Shown here: positions 45,171 to 54,498 of the stretch, piece after piece
Numbering within the stretch: the stretch's first letter is position 1
How the letters are laid out: each line of letters starts with the position of its first letter
DNA from: Paenibacillus sp. BJ-4
GTDB taxonomy: Bacteria > Bacillota > Bacilli > Paenibacillales > Paenibacillaceae
Assembly (NCBI RefSeq): GCF_020404765.1
Contig: NZ_JAIVEM010000140.1
Span: 372,001 to 436,000 of the forward strand
DNA: 64,000 bases
Direction of reading: 5' to 3'
Position numbers and translations under genes: made by a program
Notes under the pieces: model-generated
Database searches by the model: none
What the model was told of the DNA's origin: nothing
What the model saw: only the letters and a program-made list of their open reading frames with translations

Positions 45171-45680
45171 GTGTCATTTCATTTGAATAGTGAAAAAAGA
45201 CTACGCACCGCAACGCCCAGATGGCTTGGGGTGGCGGTAAAGGCGCTTGTCTATTTGGAAAAGTATGGGGAACTCTGTGCCAGCGGATCTATTGCTCGTT
45301 CCATTGACTGCGAGGTCACTTTAGTGCGCAGGGTGTTAACGCGACTTGTACAGGCAGAATTAATAGCAGCACGTGAAGGCCGTGAGGGAGGCTATGTGCT
45401 TACCCGTTCGGCGGACCAGATTACACTTGCCGATATATACCACGCCATTGAAATAGGTGATCCGATTTTCCCGGGTATGATGCATGAACAAGAGACTAAC
45501 CCTTTTTGTGAGGAGCTTGCAACCGCCGTATCCGAAATTTTAGCCGAGAGTGAACGGCGTATGCTTGAAGTATGGGAGTCTCATACACTAGCTTCGCTCG
45601 CCAAGCGTACAACACTCGTAGTGGGTAGTTGCAGTCATAATGAAGGCAAGGATACCAAGGCACCTTCCAAAAGGGAATAG
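45171..45680 (+). CDS. Rrf2-family transcriptional regulator
   Basis: 169-residue winged-helix regulator. The HTH (GSIARSIDCEVTLVRRVLTRLVQAELI) and wing (EGREGGYVLTR) match Rrf2 proteins, which sense iron-sulfur clusters or nitric oxide. Only one cysteine-bearing segment is seen in the sensor loop (NPFCEEL), so the three-cysteine cluster set of IscR/NsrR is absent; it is closer to YwnA-type members. The GTG start follows AGGGG; a TTG at 45183 is possible. It lies behind the broken GH3 gene. Confidence 0.85.
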   Translation: MSFHLNSEKRLRTATPRWLGVAVKALVYLEKYGELCASGSIARSIDCEVTLVRRVLTRLVQAELIAAREGREGGYVLTRSADQITLADIYHAIEIGDPIFPGMMHEQETNPFCEELATAVSEILAESERRMLEVWESHTLASLAKRTTLVVGSCSHNEGKDTKAPSKRE

Positions 45681-45699
45681 CACATTTATTCAAGATGAT

Positions 45700-45744
45700 A
45701 ATAGCCGATACAGCTCTCTCTAGAAGAGGATTGTATCGGCTATT
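45700..45744. terminator. Bidirectional terminator
   Basis: AATAGCCGATACA pairs with TGTATCGGCTATT; short T or A runs flank both sides. It lies between the Rrf2 gene (+) and the diguanylate cyclase gene (-). Confidence 0.8.
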
Positions 45745-45768
45745 TCTGTAAAATACATATGTCCCAAA

Positions 45769-46884
45769 TTATATTTCATACGAGCAAACTCGGTTACGTC
45801 CTGCATTTTTAGCTTCGTATAATGCTTTATCTGCCTGCTCCAGCAGAACTGCTCCGGATATATCTCCCCCTGTACCGGGATAAGTCGTTACGCCGATGGA
45901 CACGGTGACTTTGAGAATAAGCCCGTCCGCTAAAATAAACTCGTACTGATTTACGCCGCTAAGGATCTGATTAGCTATGCGCAGTGCTTGCCGAAAAGCG
46001 CAATTCGGCAAAAGCACGGTGAATTCTTCCCCCCCACTGCGGGTGACTATATCATTAGAGCGGCATTTGTCTATCAAAATCTGCCCAAGCTGGCGCAGCA
46101 CGGCATCCCCAGCGGCATGACCATAGGTATCGTTCACTTCCTTGAAGTGATCAATATCCAACACCAGAACAGATAAGTGCTCGTGAAGTTGACGAGCCTG
46201 GGGAAGGTGCTCTTCCAGTGAAAATTCAAGCTGCCTTCTGTTGCTTAAATTGGTGAGGTGGTCTGTATAGGAGCTATGCTCCAGACGAAGTAACAGCTCA
46301 TTGGAGGTATTGATGGACTCAGCTACGAGATACAGAAGAAACCCGCCTGCCATAGAAATAAGGAAATGGAGCGGATATACATGCAGAACATCATCGATAT
46401 TATTTAAATTAATCGTGAAAGAACAGAAAATAATACCCAAAGCGAAAATGTTCATGACAATCAGCTTCATTAAACGTGACCAGGACAGATGTGACAATAA
46501 AGCACAACCCAGACCCACAAGCATCATAAAAAAGGCCCCCACAATGGCTTGAGTGGTGATACCAAACAGCAATAATCTACCTAAACATACTAAAAGGGTA
46601 GCCATGAGTGCTGCCGGACCGCCAATGTAAGTCGCAGTAGCTACGATGGCCAGATGACGAAGATCGGCAATCGTATTAGATTCCAGGGGGATCGAATAGT
46701 ACATCAAGACAATGCCATAACACCCAAAAAGAGTGCCTCCGATCCAATGTACCTTACGCTTCAAGGTGTGTATACGGATTTTATATCTTTGCGATATAAG
46801 ACCGGTTATGTACAAAAAGGTGACAAGGATACAGGTATTTACAAAAAACGTACTGAACAAGATGCTAACCCTCCCGAGAGGCAT
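45769..46884 (-). CDS. Membrane-bound diguanylate cyclase, second copy
   Basis: 371-residue paralog of the protein at 38-1114 with the same plan: five to six membrane helices (about 10-205) with an ATYIGGPAAL segment like the MGGPVSGL of the other copy, then GGDEF domain with GGEEF active site and DIDHFKEVNDTYGHAAGD. Predicted to synthesise cyclic di-GMP in response to an unknown membrane signal. The start region overlaps no other gene. Confidence 0.92.
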   Translation of the reverse strand: MPLGRVSILFSTFFVNTCILVTFLYITGLISQRYKIRIHTLKRKVHWIGGTLFGCYGIVLMYYSIPLESNTIADLRHLAIVATATYIGGPAALMATLLVCLGRLLLFGITTQAIVGAFFMMLVGLGCALLSHLSWSRLMKLIVMNIFALGIIFCSFTINLNNIDDVLHVYPLHFLISMAGGFLLYLVAESINTSNELLLRLEHSSYTDHLTNLSNRRQLEFSLEEHLPQARQLHEHLSVLVLDIDHFKEVNDTYGHAAGDAVLRQLGQILIDKCRSNDIVTRSGGEEFTVLLPNCAFRQALRIANQILSGVNQYEFILADGLILKVTVSIGVTTYPGTGGDISGAVLLEQADKALYEAKNAGRNRVCSYEI

Positions 46885-47088
46885 ATTCCTTCATTTTATC
46901 AAAAAAAACTGATATAAGGCTTGAAAATGAAGAATTTATTTGAAATTTATTACGTGGGTGTGACTTATAGCGTTTCGCCCTTAGGTTTAGTGTATAACTG
47001 GGAATAGATTGAGCATACTCCAAACATACAAGAATTAGGAAAAAGAAGTGGTGTCCGTGGACTGCCACTCTGGAGATGAGGTTTGCTC

Positions 47089-48723
47089 ATGATTCGCTAT
47101 CCCTATCGCAAACATAATAAAAAGTCGGTTGCGGACAAGAATAATGGCAATTCCCCGCGTTTTTTAAGGATTGAAGCCCATTTGGAAACCAACTTGCAGC
47201 AAATTAAGGAGTTGACGTCAAACAGCCCAGATTTTCTGATTCGTCGCTTTAGTCTGGGATTGAAAGCGGACGTTCCTGCCGCAATTGTATTTTTGGACAG
47301 TATGGCCAAGACGGATACAGTGAATGAACTCGTCATGAAATCATTGCTTAGCCGCCCATCCGCCGAGGTGGCTGCTGAGACAGAAAGTGCGGAAGGGCTC
47401 TACAATCGGATACAGGGCCATGCACTTGAACTTGGTGAAGTGAAGGAATGTGAAGATTGGAATTCCATGATGGAACAGCTCTTGATGGGAGATACGATTA
47501 TTTTACTGGAGGGCTGTAAAAAGGCCATTGCGTGCGGCACACGTGGAGGAGAGGTGCGGGCGGTCAACGAGCCTTCCACACAGTCTGCCGTCCAGGGACC
47601 GAAGGACGGATTTGTGGAATCCCTGTTCACGAATATCTCTCTTGTACGCCGACGTATTAAAAGCTCCGATCTTACGATGGAAATATTCAAAGTGGGAAGC
47701 ACGTCCCTCACGAATGTGGCCATACTGTATATGAAGAATATTGCAGATGCAAGTGTCGTAGATGAAGTTCGTCAACGGGTAAAATCCATCAATATTGACG
47801 CAATATTCGAAGCCGGCATGGTGGAAGAGATGATACAGGACAACAATCTTACACCATTTCCAACGATCTATAACTCAGAAAGACCGGATACGATCAGCAG
47901 CAACATCATGGAGGGACGGGTGGCACTCATTGTGGATGGAAATCCATTCGTACTGGTGATGCCTACCGTATTTTCCCAATTTTTTCAGAGTTCTTCGGAT
48001 TATTCGGAGCGTTATGATATGGCGACTGTCGTCCGACTCATCCGGTATATCAGCTTTATTATTCTGATTTTGGGACCTTCACTCTACATTGCCTTAACGA
48101 CGTATCATTATGAAATGATACCGACCCCACTACTCATCAGCATACTGGCACAGCGGGAATCCGTTCCTTTTCCGGCTTTTCTGGAGGCGTTTATTTTGGA
48201 GATCACCTTTGAAATCCTGCGTGAAGCAGGTATTCGAATGCCGCGTGTGGGTGGACAGACCGTATCTGTCATCGGTGCGCTTGTATTGGGACAAGCGGCT
48301 GTGGAGGCAGGAATCGTCACCCCGCTGCTCACGATAGTAGTAGCACTTACAGGGATTGCCAGCTACGCGATTCCGGCTTATAACATGGCGGTGGCCGGGA
48401 GACTGTTCAGGTTTGTTTTTATGATATTGGCGGCGATTATGGGCCTGTATGGCATTACATTGGGGTTGATTGCGCTGATCGCCCATATGAACAGCCTGCG
48501 TTCTTTTGGGGTGCCCTACATGGCCCCTTTCAGTCCCTTCGTGCTGGAGAGTCAAAAGGATGCCGTATTGCGGCTCCCATTTTGGATGATGCGGAAACGT
48601 CCTAAAAGTATCGCATCTACGAATCAGAAACGAATGAAGGATGGAAGCGGAATTTCCCCTTCCAATAAAACTTCACCGATGCAGGAGGGGGGCGTTCAGG
48701 GTGCATCAGGGGAAGGGGAATGA
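47089..48723 (+). CDS. Spore germination protein, GerA/GerKA family
   Basis: 544-residue subunit A of a germinant receptor. An N-terminal cytoplasmic domain (about 1-290) containing FxDSMA and DNNLTPFP-type elements precedes four to five membrane helices (about 300-470) and a basic C-terminal tail. Together with subunits C and B it forms a complex in the spore inner membrane that responds to nutrients. ATG 47089 follows TGAGG. A poor SigG-like promoter (TGTATA at 46991, CATACTC at 47014) may drive it, unconfirmed. The next gene begins inside this one. Confidence 0.92.
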   Translation: MIRYPYRKHNKKSVADKNNGNSPRFLRIEAHLETNLQQIKELTSNSPDFLIRRFSLGLKADVPAAIVFLDSMAKTDTVNELVMKSLLSRPSAEVAAETESAEGLYNRIQGHALELGEVKECEDWNSMMEQLLMGDTIILLEGCKKAIACGTRGGEVRAVNEPSTQSAVQGPKDGFVESLFTNISLVRRRIKSSDLTMEIFKVGSTSLTNVAILYMKNIADASVVDEVRQRVKSINIDAIFEAGMVEEMIQDNNLTPFPTIYNSERPDTISSNIMEGRVALIVDGNPFVLVMPTVFSQFFQSSSDYSERYDMATVVRLIRYISFIILILGPSLYIALTTYHYEMIPTPLLISILAQRESVPFPAFLEAFILEITFEILREAGIRMPRVGGQTVSVIGALVLGQAAVEAGIVTPLLTIVVALTGIASYAIPAYNMAVAGRLFRFVFMILAAIMGLYGITLGLIALIAHMNSLRSFGVPYMAPFSPFVLESQKDAVLRLPFWMMRKRPKSIASTNQKRMKDGSGISPSNKTSPMQEGGVQGASGEGE

Positions 48724-49942
48724 ACGGAGAACAATAACCCTCAAGTGGAGAGTGTGGATTCTGAGTTTGACGGGGCTGTTATTGATGCCTCTTCTATCTG
48801 GCTGTTGGGATTCCGTGGAGCTGAACCAGAGAGCAGTAGTAGCGGCTATAGGTATTGATGAGGATGGGGAGTCGGGCTATGTGGTTTCCCTGCAGGTAAT
48901 CGTGGCAGATGAAATAGCCGGAGCTAAAGCGAGAGGAGCCACCCCTGTCGTCTTGTTCCAGGAAAAGGGCAAGAATCTGTTTCAAGCGATCCGTAGAGCT
49001 TCACAAAGGGTTTCGCGGATCATTTCTCTGGCGCATACCAGACTGGTCGTTATTGGAGAAAAGCTGGCACGGGCTGGAATCGGCGATACGATGGATTTTC
49101 TGGAAAGATCTACAGAAATCCGGCTGCCGGTGAAAATGATGGTGGCACGCGGTAATACTGGGAAGGATGTGCTGGCAATCATGACCGCGATCGGCCGTAT
49201 TCCCGCCAATGATATTTCAGGAAAGCTGGAAACATCGGAGCGTTTGTATGCCGGGGATTACACGGTGACTATCGACGATGTCATTCGCAGCATGTCCAAT
49301 AAGGGTGGCGGTCCTGTGCTGACGGGCGTAGAGGTCGATGGGAATTTGGAGCAGGCCCCAAGCAAGAACAATGTGGACAATATTTTACCGAAAGCAATTG
49401 TTCATATTAACGGAATGGGGGTGTTCCAAAAGGACCGGCTTGTCCGCTGGTTGAACGATGAACAGGCCATTGGACTGTCTATGATCAACAACAAGGTAAA
49501 AAGTGCCCAAACAACATTGAACTGCGGTAAGAATGGGGAAACTATTGGCATCGAAACCTTGTTCTCTGCAACCAATATACACACTCAGATGGAGCAAGGG
49601 GAGCCTGTTTTTGTGATTAACTTAAAACAGACCGGGGCGGTACAGGAAGCCGAGTGCCCGATTAACTTGCAAAGTCAGGAGGCGATGAAAAGATTGCAGG
49701 AGCAATGGACAGAGGAGACGAAAAAAGTGATCACTTCAACAGTCAGGGAGGTTCAGCGTACCCGCAGCGATGTAATAGGCTTCGGCCTTGCGCTGGAGAG
49801 GAGTCATCCTAAAAAATGGAAAAAACTCTCTTCCGAATGGAGCCGTTATTTTGCGGAAAGCACCGTCCGTATTCAAGTGACTTCTGTGCTGAAACACACG
49901 CAGTCGCGGACTAACCCGTATTCCAAGGGAGAATCAGAATAG
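48701..49942 (+). CDS. Spore germination lipoprotein, Ger(x)C family
   Basis: 413-residue lipoprotein subunit C; the signal peptide ends in LLSGC, and the mature protein starts with the typical WDSVELNQRAVVAAIGID. GTG 48701 overlaps the end of subunit A by 23 bases; AGGAGGGG lies 12 bases upstream. It anchors in the outer leaflet of the spore inner membrane beside subunits A and B. Length and ending fit the family. Confidence 0.92.
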   Translation: MHQGKGNERRTITLKWRVWILSLTGLLLMPLLSGCWDSVELNQRAVVAAIGIDEDGESGYVVSLQVIVADEIAGAKARGATPVVLFQEKGKNLFQAIRRASQRVSRIISLAHTRLVVIGEKLARAGIGDTMDFLERSTEIRLPVKMMVARGNTGKDVLAIMTAIGRIPANDISGKLETSERLYAGDYTVTIDDVIRSMSNKGGGPVLTGVEVDGNLEQAPSKNNVDNILPKAIVHINGMGVFQKDRLVRWLNDEQAIGLSMINNKVKSAQTTLNCGKNGETIGIETLFSATNIHTQMEQGEPVFVINLKQTGAVQEAECPINLQSQEAMKRLQEQWTEETKKVITSTVREVQRTRSDVIGFGLALERSHPKKWKKLSSEWSRYFAESTVRIQVTSVLKHTQSRTNPYSKGESE

Positions 49943-49968
49943 TGAAAATAGAACAAGGAGGGAAGGCC

Positions 49969-51081
49969 ATGAAAAAAGAGATACGGATAGGTACAAAAGA
50001 GATGATCTCTCTTATGGTGCTGTTTGAGATGGGCACATCCATGATGTCTATTCCCGGAAGGAATGCGGGTAAGGATGCATGGATCGCCATCCTCATTTCC
50101 ACGGTTTTTGGGGCAATGCTTTTTGTATGCTATGGCAGCCTTCACCGACGCTTTCCCGACTTGCTCATGACGCAGTACTGCAGAACCCTTTTGGGCAAGA
50201 AAGCAGGGAGTGCGCTTGCTTTTTTATATATCGTGTTTTTTCTTTACGGCGGAGCACGGGATCTTCGGGACACGGGGATCCTAATTGCCGACCGGACACT
50301 TCAGCATACGCCGTTGACAGTCATCTGTGCCTTGATGATTGGACTTGTGATGTATGTGATGCATCTGGGAATCGAGGTTGCAGGCCGGACGGCCATCATC
50401 ATGTTGATTTTGCTGCTGCTGCTGGGACTGGCTACGAATATATTGATTTTGTTGGCAGGCATTGTGGATGTGGGCAATATATTGCCCATAGCCGAGCATG
50501 GCTGGCAGCCGATATGGCAAGTTGTTTATTCGCAAGCCGTGATGCTCCCGTACGGCGAGATGGTTACGTTTGCTATGATCCTCCCCACATTAAAAAAGGG
50601 CTACCGTGCCAATGGGGTAGGGGTGACCGCTGTATTGTTGGGGGGGCTGCTCCTGTCTGTTGTTACATTGTCCAATGTGCTTGCACTGGGAGAGAACGTG
50701 TTCAAACGGGCGAATTACCCACTGCTCTCGATGATCAGTAAGGTAGAAATATCCGATTTTATCGACAGGATCGATGTAATTGGAGTCATGACCGTTATTA
50801 TTTTTGATTTTTTCAAAATCTTCATCTTCTATTATGCGGCGGTTAAGGCTGCGGAGGATGTATTAAGAATATCTTACCGTAAATTGCTCCTGCCATTTGG
50901 GCTGATCATGCTCGTTTCTTGCGTATTGATGGCTCTGAGCTATCAACACCATCTTGTAATAGGCGAGTTTGTGCTGAAATGGCTGTTTCCGATATTTGCC
51001 GTGTTTTTTCCTTTCTTGCTGCTTATCGTGTCATGGCTGAAAAAGACCCGGAATAAAAAAAGAGAGGAGAATGCGTCGTGA
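49969..51081 (+). CDS. Spore germination permease-like protein, GerB family
   Basis: 370-residue subunit B with about ten membrane helices, related to amino acid permeases (APC superfamily) and thought to bind germinant. Opening ISLMVLFEMGTSMMSIPG matches the family N-terminus. ATG 49969 follows GGAGGG; a GTG at 49942 overlaps the preceding stop. The gene order A-C-B differs from the A-B-C of classic gerA operons and resembles gerK. Confidence 0.92.
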   Translation: MKKEIRIGTKEMISLMVLFEMGTSMMSIPGRNAGKDAWIAILISTVFGAMLFVCYGSLHRRFPDLLMTQYCRTLLGKKAGSALAFLYIVFFLYGGARDLRDTGILIADRTLQHTPLTVICALMIGLVMYVMHLGIEVAGRTAIIMLILLLLLGLATNILILLAGIVDVGNILPIAEHGWQPIWQVVYSQAVMLPYGEMVTFAMILPTLKKGYRANGVGVTAVLLGGLLLSVVTLSNVLALGENVFKRANYPLLSMISKVEISDFIDRIDVIGVMTVIIFDFFKIFIFYYAAVKAAEDVLRISYRKLLLPFGLIMLVSCVLMALSYQHHLVIGEFVLKWLFPIFAVFFPFLLLIVSWLKKTRNKKREENAS

Positions 51082-51197
51082 GTCAACGTTTTGCCAACAA
51101 AACATACATCAGTTATACCTACACGGCAGAAATATTTCCCGGCCAAACATTGAGCACCGATGTCCGTAAATTGTTCGGTAATACGTTACCTTTCTGA
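51078..51197 (+). CDS. Small 39-residue protein after gerB
   Basis: GTG start overlaps the gerB stop (GTGA), and AGAGGAG lies nine bases upstream, so translation is coupled to the ger operon. The product (VSQRFANKTY... ending GNTLPF) is polar and not membrane-bound. It could be a small germination accessory, or non-functional; no family recognised. Confidence 0.4.
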   Translation: MSQRFANKTYISYTYTAEIFPGQTLSTDVRKLFGNTLPF

Positions 51198-51214
51198 TAG
51201 GTTATATGTGTAAT

Positions 51215-51556
51215 TTATGTTCTCTGGCTAGGATTTGAAGTATTTGTTGCATTTTCCCTTTTCTGTTCTTTCTGATTACTCTGGTGCGCAGAAGCAGAGT
51301 TAGAAGAGGGAACTCTCAGAAAACGTGACCATCGTGAGAAAAGGAATTGACATGCGTTTCCTATTTGCTTTTTGCCCGCGGTTACAAAGAGCAAAAGGAG
51401 CATTCCTGCCAGGACGATATATTCCGATGGTCGCATGGTGCGAAAAGCCAATGAAATAGGCTCCCAAGGATGATGAATACCAAATAACCAGTTCACCAGT
51501 AGATTGGTTCCGAGCATGAGTATCATAAAGAGTGTGAATATCCAAAGTATTTTCAT
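51215..51556 (-). CDS. Small membrane protein of unknown function
   Basis: 113-residue protein with two membrane helices (about 3-24 and 47-63) and a polar, Ser/Asn-rich C-terminal tail. The ATG at 51556 follows GGGGGG. It is convergent with the ger operon. No family recognised. Confidence 0.55.
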   Translation of the reverse strand: MKILWIFTLFMILMLGTNLLVNWLFGIHHPWEPISLAFRTMRPSEYIVLAGMLLLLFVTAGKKQIGNACQFLFSRWSRFLRVPSSNSASAHQSNQKEQKRENATNTSNPSQRT

Positions 51557-51660
51557 CAAATATCCCCCCGTGTGTATGAGCTAGAGCGTATTACATGTAT
51601 ACATTGTGTTGCAAAGTGGTCTAATTTATCCGATCCCATTGACTTAAAATAAATTAAGAT

Positions 51661-51675
51661 TTATACTTATTCTAA
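51661..51675 (+). promoter_or_regulatory. PerR/Fur-like box before the perR/fur gene
   Basis: TTATACTTATTCTAA fits the 7-1-7 pattern of PerR/Fur boxes with two mismatched pairs, about 68 bases before the start. It resembles the dps box TTAGATTAAGTCTAA. Autoregulation is likely if the gene encodes PerR. Confidence 0.55.
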
Positions 51676-51742
51676 ATTAAAATGTTGTTGTGATTACTAG
51701 TTGATAATAAATATAATCTGCATTAGCTAAGGGAGATGCGGT

Positions 51743-52138
51743 ATGAGAACTTTAAATTTAACCTCACAGCGCCAAGCGGTGTATGATGTGGTTCGTGAGG
51801 CCCACGATCATCCTACTGCGGCCGATGTCATGAATCGGTTAATGGAGCGCGGGTATAATCTGGCCTATGGAACGGTATATAATTCGCTGCGTTATTTAAC
51901 CGATAAGGAATTAATCCGCGAGCTGAAGCTGGGGGAAGCTGCCAGTCGTTATGACGGACGGATGGATGATCATCAGCATATTATTTGTCAGGTATGTGGA
52001 CGGGTAGATGAAGTGATGAGCGAGGTTCCACACGATTGGATCGAGACGGTTGCGCATGAAACGGGATATAACATTGCCCATGCCCATGTCGTATTCGGAG
52101 GAGTGTGTAAGGAATGCCAAAGCAAGCGAATCAAATAA
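51743..52138 (+). CDS. Fur-family regulator, PerR-like
   Basis: 131-residue metal-dependent repressor. The N-terminal winged helix (LTSQRQAVYDVV, then AYGTVYNSLRYL) is followed by the regulatory metal site region (RYDGRMDDHQHIIC) and two CxxC pairs (CQVCG and CKECQ) for structural zinc. Histidine/aspartate spacing is closer to PerR than to Fur, but a firm split is not possible by eye. A PerR-like box upstream and one at dps support a peroxide-sensing role. Its 3' end overlaps the next gene by 25 bases. Confidence 0.88.
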   Translation: MRTLNLTSQRQAVYDVVREAHDHPTAADVMNRLMERGYNLAYGTVYNSLRYLTDKELIRELKLGEAASRYDGRMDDHQHIICQVCGRVDEVMSEVPHDWIETVAHETGYNIAHAHVVFGGVCKECQSKRIK

Positions 52139-52953
52139 CGAATCGTTTCAAAGCAGCTGAGATGCCTACACGGGTGAAGGGGAGCTGGACAACGATATTA
52201 TCCGATCCTTCTGCTCCTGCGTTACAGACGGTTCCTTCCAATGAGCCGTTGTATTGCCCGACCACCCGTCGCCTCGTTCTGATCAGCTCGGTTCCGGGTG
52301 TAGTTCATGGTTTGGTACGTACGTTGTCAGACGCGTGCTTTGATGTGATGGTGTTCCATCGCTGGGAGCCAGAAGTGCAGCGCCATTTGGGAAGCGATCT
52401 GCTGATTTACGATTTGACTGCTACCGATACGCGTAGTGAGTTGCTGGATTTCCGCAATCGTCTTGCAGCAGAGCATATGAAAGGAACTCCCGTCATGTAC
52501 GTGGTTCAGGATCGGTTGGCTGTACGAGCGCATGAGCTGCTTCCTTCCGAAGAGGTTCTGGTATGGCCGCTGGTTTCCAATCACATGGTGCATGATATCG
52601 AACGGATGATTGTACGTCATCCGGCAACTTCCCGCCAGGCCGAGCAGACCAGCCGTCGTACCGTGTTCAAGGATATTTGGATTGACCGTGGCAAAATGCT
52701 CGTATATAAAGAAGAAAAACAATTGAGTTTGACCAAAACAGAATATGATTTGCTGTTGAAGCTGATTGATGCTCAAGGCAAAGTGATCTCTCGTGAGCAA
52801 ATGATGCACGATATCTGGGAGACGGATTTTGTAGGCGGCAGCAACGTTGTGGACGTACATGTCAAAAGCTTGCGCAAGAAGCTGGACGACCGGCCTGCCG
52901 AGCCTGAATATATTGCGACTGTAAGAGGTGTAGGCTACAGATTGGCCGATTGA
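52114..52953 (+). CDS. OmpR-type winged-helix regulator with degenerate receiver
   Basis: 279-residue protein. The C-terminal 100 residues are a complete OmpR/PhoB winged helix (LTKTEYDLLLKLIDAQGKVISREQ, NVVDVHVKSLRKKL, TVRGVGYRL). The central part (about 50-165) has the receiver fold pattern, including an Asp in LLIYDL, but lacks the acidic pair at the N-terminal end and the usual lysine, so phosphorylation by a kinase is doubtful. A 45-residue extension precedes it. No histidine kinase is adjacent. It starts inside the PerR/Fur gene (AGGAG nine bases upstream), so both are translated together. Confidence 0.85.
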   Translation: MPKQANQITNRFKAAEMPTRVKGSWTTILSDPSAPALQTVPSNEPLYCPTTRRLVLISSVPGVVHGLVRTLSDACFDVMVFHRWEPEVQRHLGSDLLIYDLTATDTRSELLDFRNRLAAEHMKGTPVMYVVQDRLAVRAHELLPSEEVLVWPLVSNHMVHDIERMIVRHPATSRQAEQTSRRTVFKDIWIDRGKMLVYKEEKQLSLTKTEYDLLLKLIDAQGKVISREQMMHDIWETDFVGGSNVVDVHVKSLRKKLDDRPAEPEYIATVRGVGYRLAD

Positions 52954-53049
52954 ACTGAAGGTCATCTAAGCTGATGAATTTCCGCCGGATGAGAGACATT
53001 CGGCGGAGATATATGAATTCCTTGAAGAAACTGACACTAGATGTGACGG

Positions 53050-53088
53050 TTGACTTTATCAGGATACATACACTACAATCGGTAGTGT
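53050..53088 (+). promoter_or_regulatory. Promoter and operator of the BlaI/M56 pair
   Basis: TTGACT (53050-53055) and TACAAT (53074-53079) with an 18-base spacer. The palindrome ACACTAC-AATCG-GTAGTGT (53070-53088) overlaps the -10 box and matches the BlaI/MecI operator type (CTAC...GTAG). The same operator recurs at 54439-54457. Confidence 0.8.
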
Positions 53089-53100
53089 GAGGTGCTTCTT

Positions 53101-53514
53101 ATGAAACGACTGAATTTTAAAGCTGGCGAAACTGGACTTAACCGTTTTTTCGGACCTCTGGAAGCCAAAATCATGGATATTTTATGGTCCACTTCGGATC
53201 GGAGTATCAAAGAAGTGCAGACCGCCTTGGAGGGGGATCGTGACTTTAACTTCAATACGGTAATGACCGTTATGAACCGTTTGGTGGAAAAGGGAATACT
53301 GAGTAAGAGTGTCCGTGGAAGAACGTCTTTATATCGGCCGGTTCTCAGCAGGGAAGAGTTCATGGACGAACAGTCCAAGGAGTTGAGTCACGAATTGGTG
53401 GATGAATTTGGTCCACTCGCCGTCAATCATATGATTGATGCTCTGGAGGTGGCCGATCCTGTGCTGATCGAACGTCTGGAACAAAAAATTAAACAATGGA
53501 AAAAGGATATGTAG
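53101..53514 (+). CDS. BlaI/MecI/CopY-family repressor
   Basis: 137-residue winged-helix repressor (ETGLNRFFGPLEAKIMDILW, VQTALEGDRDFNFNTVMTVMNRLVEKGIL, RTSLYRP). The segment between wing and C-terminal dimerisation helix is where BlaR1-type proteases cut. ATG 53101 follows GAGGTG. It should bind the palindromes before its own gene and before the DoxX gene. The M56 peptidase gene follows after three bases. Confidence 0.92.
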   Translation: MKRLNFKAGETGLNRFFGPLEAKIMDILWSTSDRSIKEVQTALEGDRDFNFNTVMTVMNRLVEKGILSKSVRGRTSLYRPVLSREEFMDEQSKELSHELVDEFGPLAVNHMIDALEVADPVLIERLEQKIKQWKKDM

Positions 53515-53517
53515 ACG

Positions 53518-54378
53518 ATGTGGAAAACACGTTCTAAATTACTGTTTACAGCAGGCGCCTTGATTTCGGGTTTCGCCCTTATACAGATGGGTATGTACGC
53601 CGGGCAGCACGTTTTCGGCTGGGAATTGAATTTTAACGTGTTTCAAATTTGCAGAAGTCTGTTGCAAAATTACGGAATCGGCTACATGGTGGATGCACTT
53701 AGCGGGCTCGTCTTCCTTACCTTCGGCATCGCCGGGGGCGAAGCGATCCGACAGTGTATGGCCACGCGGGCGGTTTTCCGCAGACTGCACCGAATGCGTG
53801 ATCTGCCGCTGACGGAAGCACTGGGCGAACGTTATCGTGAACTCGGAGCTGACCGGATTTGGGTCATTGATTATGCCAAGCCTGCCGCCTTCACCATGGG
53901 ATTATGGAAGCCGCGCATTGTATTATCCTCCGCATTGCTGTCTGTACTGGACAAACAAGAGGAGGAGGCTGTCGTATACCATGAAGCGTATCATATGAAA
54001 CATTATGATCCTTTGAAGACATGGCTGCTGCAAATGTGCGCCACATTGCTGTTCTATCTGCCGGTACTGCGTCATATTACCAACCATTATAAGATAGCCC
54101 GTGAAATTTTGGCTGACAACGAAGCGATTCATCGAACCGGTTCGCCGGTGGGGATTGGGAGCGCATTGCTCAAGCTTCTGAGTATGACGCCTGCTAATAC
54201 CCGCCTGGTAAATTCCGTTGCCTGTTCCTCTTTTGCTGAAACATCCATTAATTATCGTATTTCACGTATTCTAGACCCTCAGCAAGAGCCGATCATTCAA
54301 ATGCCTTGGCGTTCGATTATGTTTTCCAGCTATGTACTAGTGATGCTGACGCTTATGTTTGCACTGGCGTTAATGTAG
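53518..54378 (+). CDS. M56-family membrane metallopeptidase, short BlaR1-like
   Basis: 286-residue membrane peptidase. Helices flank a zinc site with HEAYH (EEEAVVYHEAYHMKHYDP), followed by the second metal region (REILADNEA). BlaR1/MecR1 proteins carry an extra penicillin-binding sensor domain of about 250 residues; it is absent here, so beta-lactam sensing cannot be assumed. Encoded right after the BlaI-like repressor, it probably cleaves it on an unknown signal. Confidence 0.85.
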   Translation: MWKTRSKLLFTAGALISGFALIQMGMYAGQHVFGWELNFNVFQICRSLLQNYGIGYMVDALSGLVFLTFGIAGGEAIRQCMATRAVFRRLHRMRDLPLTEALGERYRELGADRIWVIDYAKPAAFTMGLWKPRIVLSSALLSVLDKQEEEAVVYHEAYHMKHYDPLKTWLLQMCATLLFYLPVLRHITNHYKIAREILADNEAIHRTGSPVGIGSALLKLLSMTPANTRLVNSVACSSFAETSINYRISRILDPQQEPIIQMPWRSIMFSSYVLVMLTLMFALALM

Positions 54379-54438
54379 TTTGGCAAAATATATCCTAATG
54401 GGTGGCGCTTTACGCGCTACCGATTATTGATGCACAGT

Positions 54439-54457
54439 ACACTACGATTTGTAGTGT
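54439..54457 (+). promoter_or_regulatory. Second BlaI-type operator, before the DoxX gene
   Basis: ACACTAC-GATTT-GTAGTGT, the same 7-5-7 palindrome as at 53070-53088 with a different spacer, 42 bases before the DoxX start. Confidence 0.8.
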
Positions 54458-54498
54458 TGTCCACCCAATCTGTATACAACTTAAAAGGAGATGAGCAT

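Noticed and set aside
53518..54378. Beta-lactam resistance sensor (BlaR1)
   Set aside because: The penicillin-binding sensor domain is missing, and no beta-lactamase gene is nearby.
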